Source of the DNA: Rhodoferax sp.
GTDB lineage: Bacteria > Pseudomonadota > Gammaproteobacteria > Burkholderiales > Burkholderiaceae_C
Assembly: GCF_010365055.1 (NCBI RefSeq)
Contig: NZ_JAAFHA010000002.1
Location: 41,309-105,308 of the forward strand
Direction: 5' to 3'
Length of the DNA stretch: 64,000 nucleotides
Shown: one piece after another, positions 58,380-64,000 of the stretch
Position numbering within the stretch: the stretch's first letter is position 1
How the letters are laid out: each line of letters starts with the position of its first letter
The notes under the pieces: generated by a model
What the model saw: only the letters and a program-made list of their open reading frames with translations
The model's database searches: none
Told to the model about the DNA's origin: nothing
Program-made: the position numbers and the translations under genes

Positions 58380-60261
58380 AGGTCTGCACTCCCAATGTCT
58401 GCCAAATCTCAGGTAACCCCGCCTGCACACTGGTACTGCGCACCAGGCCTCGGCGAGTGAGGCTGCCATCCAAGTAATCCACGATGGCACCGGGCTCAAT
58501 AATTCCGGTTTCCGGCAGCACTGGCAGACGCAGACTGACCTCAATTTGGCGTCCGGTGTCACTCAGCACCGCAATGCCACGCTGGCGCGCCGCAACCGCG
58601 TCTGTAATCAAGGCATCCACCACCATCGGGGCCAGTACATTACCTGCTGTGCCTGCACGGGTCACCTGCCCAAGCACGCCAACATCCTGACCCGACACGA
58701 ACACCCGGTTGTAGGCTGGCTTTTCCAGCCAGCGCAGGGATTCGCGCGATGTGGCGTCGGCAGGCAGTTGAAAGTCTGGCGTCATCGTGTGCCAGTCCCA
58801 CGGTGCTTTGGGATAGCGCGGCAAGACCTTGATCGTCTGGGTGGATGGATGGGGTTGCACATAGCCACCGGCAGCCGCCGCTATTTTGTTGATCGCGCCG
58901 ATGTAAGAGCCCTGGTGGCTGAACACACCGGCAGGAATCAGCCAATCCACCAGTCCCCACTGCACGTCCCAGCCCAAAGGCACCCCGTTGACCGTGAGCA
59001 CGTCGCCCATGATCTGTTGGGCAGTGCGTGCCTGGGTGTTGGTCAAATTGAGCGTCGGCGCATAGGGTGCGTCCAGCAATGCCGTCTTTCCCCTGCCTGC
59101 AATCCGTAAATCGTTGCTCCCAAACTCCCGACTGCGCTCAATACTCTCGACCAAAGCGCGGTAGGCAACCCCATTGATAAGGGCCTCGACCTCGACTGGC
59201 GCGCCGTTGGATGCGCTCTCCAGGTCCAGCAATGCGCGACCGGGAAGCGTGGCGCTAAAGCTCCAGGCCCACGAGTCGGCATCCAGTCCGAGAGTCATGC
59301 TGAAGGTGGGCAGCAGAATATTGCCATCCACTCGGCGCAGGCTGGCGTTATTGATGATCATGTAAATCCTCCGTATGGGCACCACCACGGTCTGGCCGGT
59401 TGGCACAGACTCTGGGTGTCGTTCGCAAATAAAAATGAGCCCTGTGGAACTTGACCAGGCGGCATCAAATAAAAGTCTGGTATCGGGCAGGTAGCACGGG
59501 GCTGGCGCCGGTGGTATTGACAGCACGTTTGCAGCAGAGCGCCCTGCCCTGGGGCGCATCCCCTCTTGGAACGCCACCTGCCAGCCACGATCGCGCGTCA
59601 AAGCACGGCCCGCACTGTTGACCGTTCCCAATCGGCGGGTAAATGGTTGCTCCCAGCGTACGACCAGCATGGTTTGGTGACCGACACCCGTACTCACAAA
59701 ATCACGTACGCGCGCGGCACCCAGCCTGACTGCAACCTGATAGTCGGACTGCAGATTCGGGCGCACCGCGTGGTCGGCGCTCTGAAACGCCAGCGAGTTC
59801 GATTCAGGGTGTCGGCTCAATGCACCGTCAAACCAGGACGCAGTGCGGTTATCGATCTTGACCGCAGAGAATTGCGCAGCCGATGTCTTCAATAGAAGCC
59901 TGTCCCCTGCAGTCCACTTGTCCTGCGTGCCCAGCGGTGAACGGACCGCCATCCGGTGTGGTCCGTCAACGCCGAACTCGCCAATCGAAGCTTTTTCCCA
60001 CGTAGCAATGACACGCGCTACTGTTGGTCGCTGGGTTTTTGACTGGTACAGCGCACTGGAGGCAAAGGTCATCGCGGGAAAGATGGCCGATGCAGTGCAA
60101 GGAATGATGGACCGCGCCCGGGCGACAAAGCTCAGTTCAGTAAAACTGGCCGCAAACTCCAATGTCCGGGATGGTGCTGGACCGGACAGGTCACCAAACA
60201 GTAGCGCCCAGGGTGGACCGGCAGCAGGGGTGCGCTCAAAGAACAGATCAACGCCAGCCAT
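58372..60261 (-). CDS. phage tail protein, probably baseplate/hub-type
   Basis: Large structural protein of 629 aa, transcribed leftward within the tail cluster. No complete family is recognised, but the second half (about 330-620) has features of tail-hub proteins: DADSWAWSFSATLPGRALLDLE, LIAGVFSHQGSYIGAINKIAAAAGGYVQP and the ending IEPGAIVDYLDGSLTRRGLVRSTSV. There is no signal peptide or membrane helix. The N-terminal half is unlike the rest and could be a separate host-specific module. It overlaps the next small gene by eight bases. The exact structural position is inferred from context. Confidence 0.7.
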   Translation of the reverse strand: MAGVDLFFERTPAAGPPWALLFGDLSGPAPSRTLEFAASFTELSFVARARSIIPCTASAIFPAMTFASSALYQSKTQRPTVARVIATWEKASIGEFGVDGPHRMAVRSPLGTQDKWTAGDRLLLKTSAAQFSAVKIDNRTASWFDGALSRHPESNSLAFQSADHAVRPNLQSDYQVAVRLGAARVRDFVSTGVGHQTMLVVRWEQPFTRRLGTVNSAGRALTRDRGWQVAFQEGMRPRAGRSAANVLSIPPAPAPCYLPDTRLLFDAAWSSSTGLIFICERHPESVPTGQTVVVPIRRIYMIINNASLRRVDGNILLPTFSMTLGLDADSWAWSFSATLPGRALLDLESASNGAPVEVEALINGVAYRALVESIERSREFGSNDLRIAGRGKTALLDAPYAPTLNLTNTQARTAQQIMGDVLTVNGVPLGWDVQWGLVDWLIPAGVFSHQGSYIGAINKIAAAAGGYVQPHPSTQTIKVLPRYPKAPWDWHTMTPDFQLPADATSRESLRWLEKPAYNRVFVSGQDVGVLGQVTRAGTAGNVLAPMVVDALITDAVAARQRGIAVLSDTGRQIEVSLRLPVLPETGIIEPGAIVDYLDGSLTRRGLVRSTSVQAGLPEIWQTLGVQTYA

Positions 60262-60275
60262 GATGCACTTTCGAA

Positions 60276-60671
60276 TCAGCCCCCCAGGATGCCGCTAACC
60301 ATTCGGGTTTCGCCCCCTTCAAAGAGAACCGTGTTTTGAATCTTGATCTCGCCAGTGCCAGTCAAATCAGACACGTCACAGTCAAAGGCGGTTTCTCCAT
60401 TGCCATTCACAACGCGGGCCCACACCGCCACGCCACTGTTGGCGTTCAGTACCGGCTCGCCCGGGGCCAAGGTCAGGATCCCATCAAGCACGGAGCCACT
60501 TGGCTTGCTCAAAGGAAGTTCTGCCAGAAACCCGCTGGCTGCAGCGGCAGTCACCAGTGGCCGCGCGCCGGGATAGATGCGCACCCGGGCCACTCCCGCA
60601 CCGGTATCCAGAAACGCCACTACGGCACTCAGTCGGGCGTTTTTAAGGTCAAATGACACCGACAAAGTCAT
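60276..60671 (-). CDS. phage tail-cluster protein, function unknown
   Basis: Protein of 131 aa, beta-rich, start MTLSVSFDLKNARLSAVVAFLD. No membrane helix or known motif is seen. The gene overlaps the upstream tail gene by four bases (ATGA) and precedes the large hub-like gene by 14 bp, so it belongs to the tail operon. Related small proteins occur in the same place in other proteobacterial prophages, as far as I recall. Confidence 0.6.
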   Translation of the reverse strand: MTLSVSFDLKNARLSAVVAFLDTGAGVARVRIYPGARPLVTAAAASGFLAELPLSKPSGSVLDGILTLAPGEPVLNANSGVAVWARVVNGNGETAFDCDVSDLTGTGEIKIQNTVLFEGGETRMVSGILGG

Positions 60672-61741
60672 GCGACATACTCCGCTGTGATGTTGTCGGC
60701 CAGAACAGCCCGATAGTTGTTCGCGTGGTCATAGCTGGCCACGGTGTATTTGTGGTCCCTGCTGACGCCCAAGAACGCATAAGCACCAGTAATTGGGTCG
60801 CTGAATACCTCGCACACCAGCAGGCGGGTTGTCTCGTCAATCAAGCAAACCCGTCGCTGTGCAGGGGTGTCAGGTGCACCTTTGATTTTCACGGTGCCCA
60901 TAACTCTCCCGTCGCCTCCTTGATACTGGTTGCGGCGGGCCAGAGGAAGCCCCAGGTTGTAAACGACTGGTCCGCCGCTTGCGCGAGCTCGCAGGACGGT
61001 AGCATCCCGTCGTCCAATATCTTCCGTGAGCAAGCGAGATGATGGCCCACCAGTTGCGGCTGCTTCTGGGGACATCAAAACTCGCCGACCTTGGGTCGAC
61101 TCAAACGCGCGAAAGCTCAGATCAGCGAGAGACTCTTGTGGTGCGTCCCACACCTTGATGCTGTGAATGCGTGCGGTTGACTGGTAGATGAAAATGCCAG
61201 GGCGCAGCGAAGGAAATGTGGATGCACAAACCAAGCGCAGGACGCCATCAACCCTGGCCTCTATCGCTACGTTGGAGGCATTGGCCTTACTGCCCATGTC
61301 CCACCGTAAATTAAGTACGCGTCTATCCCCCACCATGGTGAATGGGTCGCTCAAGTATTGGGGGGATGAGTTGCCTGCCAAGTCCCCTGACCAGGTTGTG
61401 GCACCCGCCCACTGGTTCAGTTGCCAATCAGTGCGCAGGTGGGAGAAGCGAAAACCATTGCTCTGACTAGCCTGGCCAGCTACAGCCCACGCCCCTGCAT
61501 GTCGAAGGTTGCTACCCCCACTCAGATCGGCCACTAGTTCCAGGTCAAGCTCCATCTCCCCGGCCACTCTGAGTTGCTGCGAGGTGACATCCCAGATGGA
61601 TTGCGCTGCCGCGCTGTTGCTCAGATCAACCGCTTGCAACGTGCTGTTGTAGGTGGCCGTTAGCGTGCCGCTCTGCTGCCGCAAGGTGGCAAAGCTGGCA
61701 GGTATGCCGTTGGCAAAGGTTTCATCTAAAACCAATGCCAT
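60668..61741 (-). CDS. phage tail-cluster structural protein
   Basis: Protein of 357 aa. The N-terminal part (MALVLDETFANGIPASFATLRQQSG) is beta-rich and LamG-like, with WDVTSQQLRVAGEMELDLEL and RVLNLRWDMGSK; the C-terminal part has an Ig-like or carboxypeptidase-regulatory-type stretch (GTVKIKGAPDTPAQRRVCLIDE, VFSDPITGAYAFLGVSRDHKYTV), which recalls receptor-binding or fibre-associated proteins. It overlaps the next gene by four bases and lies three bases from the upstream gene. A role in host contact is possible but not shown. Confidence 0.6.
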   Translation of the reverse strand: MALVLDETFANGIPASFATLRQQSGTLTATYNSTLQAVDLSNSAAAQSIWDVTSQQLRVAGEMELDLELVADLSGGSNLRHAGAWAVAGQASQSNGFRFSHLRTDWQLNQWAGATTWSGDLAGNSSPQYLSDPFTMVGDRRVLNLRWDMGSKANASNVAIEARVDGVLRLVCASTFPSLRPGIFIYQSTARIHSIKVWDAPQESLADLSFRAFESTQGRRVLMSPEAAATGGPSSRLLTEDIGRRDATVLRARASGGPVVYNLGLPLARRNQYQGGDGRVMGTVKIKGAPDTPAQRRVCLIDETTRLLVCEVFSDPITGAYAFLGVSRDHKYTVASYDHANNYRAVLADNITAEYVA

Positions 61742-61744
61742 GAC

Positions 61745-63013
61745 TTACCGCCAAGGGCCGGTGATGTCGAAAGCGAAGCGGGCCACGTTGCCAAAGTAGT
61801 CAACAGCACTGTTGACCATCAGGAACTTCCGACCCGCATAACCAGTGACATTACTGACAACAGCCAAGTCAACAAGTGGCTGTTCGTTGTGGACCCAAAA
61901 GATGCCGGGCATCTTGCCGCGCAAGTGACCACCGGACTCTTGCCGCAGGTAAGTAGGATGCAGAATCAGGCCATAGTCCGGACCGTTCGGCCATGGCACG
62001 CCAGTGCGGTAGCCGCTGATCTGTTCTGCATTGTTCGTATTCAGCCCGAGAAAGCCTGCACGCGCGTTCCCGCCCACCTGCAGATGGTCGCGCATCAGCA
62101 CTTTTCCGGTGTGGTTCAACGACCTGTTGCAGTAGTTGTTTGCATCGGGGTAGTAGCCTCCCGGATACGTGCTGGCTGGCGTGTAGGCATCTGTGGCCAT
62201 CAGCAGTGTGTTGTACGCGTCCCCTTGGCGAAAGCTCTCGAAGTCGGTGAAGCAGTAACCACTGCGCGACCGGTAGGACGCCCCAACCTCGTTAAATAAG
62301 TAAAAACCACGGTCGTCCCCGACCAGCACCCAGTCCCGGTTGAACTCCTCAGGCGGCACGTTGTCCGCGTTGCCATCAGTGCGCCTTGCGTAGTACCACT
62401 TGTACCAACCGTCGTATGCGTTGCCGCCTGAGCCCGATCCGGCCGTATTTTGCAGCGGCCGAGCGGGATCAAATGGGGCCTGCGCGCCCACGACGGTGTC
62501 GACATCTGACATGCCTTCTGCCATTAGCACCTTGGCCTTCTTGGCGTAGGTGCCCGTCCAAGCCGGATCCAGCGCGTCGTCCACGCGCAGGTAGGCTCGG
62601 TTGCTCAGAATGCTCTTGCTGCGATAGACCCTTTTGTTGGTGGCGCTGAACGGTTTATCAAAGTTCAGTGGGGCCACTTTGGCGCTGATCGTGCCGGTGG
62701 CCGGGGTGACGGGCATACCGGACACCGCAAACGTGAAGTTGTTGGCGGTTGTGGTCAACACCCTGACCTCGCCGTTGTACTCAGACTGGTTGGCTCCGGC
62801 AATAACGACGACTTGGTCGACCTGGTAAAGGTGCCCCGCATTAATGCGGGCGGTGGCCACACCGTCTGCAAACGTCAAGGTGTCAATCGGCTTGAGGTTG
62901 AAGCCATCAATCAAACAGGCATCGAGCAGCGCTGTCATGGCACCGATGGTGTTGGTCAATTGCGGCGCGCCCTGCATGCCTGATGTGAAATATTTAACTG
63001 GAAGTGTTGCCAT
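61745..63013 (-). CDS. phage tail/receptor-binding-like protein
   Basis: Protein of 422 aa in the tail cluster, start MATLPVKYFTSGMQGAPQLTNTIGAMTALLD, a pattern seen in phage proteins placed after tail-fibre genes. The body is beta-rich with many aromatic and glycine residues (FGNVARFAFDITGPW at the end). No signal peptide or enzymatic motif is recognised. It stands 12 bp downstream of the partial gene at the window edge and three bases before the next gene. Function is inferred from position only. Confidence 0.6.
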   Translation of the reverse strand: MATLPVKYFTSGMQGAPQLTNTIGAMTALLDACLIDGFNLKPIDTLTFADGVATARINAGHLYQVDQVVVIAGANQSEYNGEVRVLTTTANNFTFAVSGMPVTPATGTISAKVAPLNFDKPFSATNKRVYRSKSILSNRAYLRVDDALDPAWTGTYAKKAKVLMAEGMSDVDTVVGAQAPFDPARPLQNTAGSGSGGNAYDGWYKWYYARRTDGNADNVPPEEFNRDWVLVGDDRGFYLFNEVGASYRSRSGYCFTDFESFRQGDAYNTLLMATDAYTPASTYPGGYYPDANNYCNRSLNHTGKVLMRDHLQVGGNARAGFLGLNTNNAEQISGYRTGVPWPNGPDYGLILHPTYLRQESGGHLRGKMPGIFWVHNEQPLVDLAVVSNVTGYAGRKFLMVNSAVDYFGNVARFAFDITGPWR

Positions 63014-63025
63014 GATCTTTCCTTA

Positions 63026-64000
63026 TTACGGACGGTCCACGTCGCCACGGACGAGGATGGTGAATTTGTCATTGATCACGCTCTCGGGGCCCTGCTGAAT
63101 CGTGCGAACAATCCACACTGGAAACAGCGCGCCCACGGTGTTAAAGCGCAGCACATTGCCCACCGCCCAACCGCTGCCCCAGCCAATGCCTCTGATCGTG
63201 AAATACGGGCTACCCGTGGCCGGGTTAAGTGGCGATGTGTCGGTCGCAATCGTGGCGCTAGAAATGGTGCCGACGTGCTCACCGATGACATCAAAAGTTG
63301 TGGTGTTGGTGAAACGCAGCGCCCACTTTTCTGTGACGGCCCCTTTGTTGGTCACGGCCAAGGGAGCCAGAATGTCGTTGTAAGTGCCCGGGGCGACTGA
63401 GCCCACCACCGTATCGGCGTAGGTGACGGCATCCCAGGTGGCCTGATCGAATAGGACGGAGACCCGGGCTTTTAAGTCTTGCCCGACCAAGGCACTGGAG
63501 ATGAAGCTGCCAGGAAACGGATAGGTGTGGGTGACTTGCCGGGTGAACGCCAACTGTCCGTTGATCTGAACGTCAGAAACCTGCACCATGTCCTCGATGC
63601 GATGCTCAATGGTCACCGGCTGGACGTAGCCGCTGACCGATGTGAACGTAACCTTGCCAGCCTCCAGGTCGGCGCTGTAGCCAGTATTGATGACTTGGCC
63701 ATCTGCGCCGATGACACGCACACGACTGAGGCGCACGCGTGCGCAGTTGACGACTTGACCGTTTGACACGGTGGCCGTGACGCTGGCGGTGTGGCCCAGC
63801 ACGGCAAACCCACCGGGCCGAAAGATGGACACCTTGCCGTCCTGGGGCAGCCGGACAGGGTCCAATCCCAGGATGTCAGCGTCCAGCGGCAGATAGGTGA
63901 AGCCCACCGCATTGAAGCGAATGGTGTTGGCGAAAACTGGTGCGGGTTTGAATACCTTGCCGTCGGTGCCCACATTCGCGGCCGAGTACCAAACTTGCGT
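63026..64000 (-). CDS. phage tail-cluster protein, 5' end beyond the window
   Basis: The frame is open to the last base of the window: codons before the internal GTG at 63973 read T-Q-V-W-Y-S-A-A-N, so the gene starts outside. The visible 324 residues are beta-rich, with SVTATVSNGQVVNCARVRLSRVRVIG and ILAPLAVTNKGAVTEKWALRFTNTTTFDVIG, a repeat-like style found in phage tail and baseplate proteins. No family was recognised. It is the most upstream tail gene visible on the minus strand. Confidence 0.7.
   Translation of the reverse strand, partial: TQVWYSAANVGTDGKVFKPAPVFANTIRFNAVGFTYLPLDADILGLDPVRLPQDGKVSIFRPGGFAVLGHTASVTATVSNGQVVNCARVRLSRVRVIGADGQVINTGYSADLEAGKVTFTSVSGYVQPVTIEHRIEDMVQVSDVQINGQLAFTRQVTHTYPFPGSFISSALVGQDLKARVSVLFDQATWDAVTYADTVVGSVAPGTYNDILAPLAVTNKGAVTEKWALRFTNTTTFDVIGEHVGTISSATIATDTSPLNPATGSPYFTIRGIGWGSGWAVGNVLRFNTVGALFPVWIVRTIQQGPESVINDKFTILVRGDVDRP

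Noticed and set aside
1..64000. CRISPR arrays, rRNA or complete insertion sequences
   Set aside because: No regularly spaced repeats with unique spacers, no rRNA sequence and no transposase with terminal inverted repeats were noticed on reading through the window.

Overview
The window reads as a chromosomal stretch of a GC-rich betaproteobacterium of the Comamonadaceae, most likely Rhodoferax-like. This is inferred from tandem TakP-type TRAP binding proteins, tungstate and molybdate transport genes beside a tungsten aldehyde oxidoreductase operon, a PEP-CTERM ice-binding-like protein, and a dispersed AGCTA-containing repeat that I associate with this family. No rRNA, tRNA or CRISPR array was found.

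Bases 1-28900 form a metabolic region. It holds two 2-oxoacid TRAP binding proteins (the first cut by the window edge) and their permeases on the opposite strand. A divergent regulator/tupBCA tungstate module follows, then an ornithine cyclodeaminase family gene, azlCD and elbB. Next come modABC with modE (and a ModE-type box between them) and a GAF-Fis regulator that lacks its AAA+ domain. A histidine kinase/NtrC-type pair sits directly upstream of a near-consensus sigma-54 promoter driving a diheme cytochrome with an ethylbenzene-dehydrogenase-like haem domain. The aldehyde:ferredoxin oxidoreductase operon follows (Fe-S subunit, tungsten subunit, FAD subunit, MoaD-like protein, small unknown), then selD, an ice-binding-like PEP-CTERM protein and a BamE-like lipoprotein. 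Keto-acid uptake, tungstate uptake, pterin-cofactor genes and aldehyde oxidation plausibly work together.

Bases 28970-38060 are a patchwork of mobile material after a YebC-family gene. It contains a prlF-yhaV toxin-antitoxin pair with an unusual double HTH protein and an orphan HigA, bounded by a 21-base imperfect direct repeat. A three-gene unit of unknown role follows (GHKL ATPase, STAS-like DUF4325, membrane protein), then a zinc-finger gene, a truncated serine recombinase fused to a RepB remnant, a primase-like DUF3987 gene killed by one nonsense codon, and iteron-like repeats.

Bases 38062-56433 are a defence island built as two divergent operons around a perfect 23-bp palindrome. Leftward is a Wadjet system in the order jetC-jetB-jetA-jetD. 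Rightward is a tightly packed eight-gene operon: a BrxR/CapW-like WYL regulator, a GmrSD-like DUF262/DUF1524 nuclease, hsdM-hsdS-hsdR, a SLATT 2TM effector with a CD-NTase (minimal CBASS-like pair), and a HARE-HTH/COG2958 nuclease-like protein.

Bases 56440-64000 are the end of a prophage on the minus strand. Tail genes run in from beyond the window edge, end at a terminator, and are followed by a lysis cassette whose last gene lies 6 bp from the defence operon.
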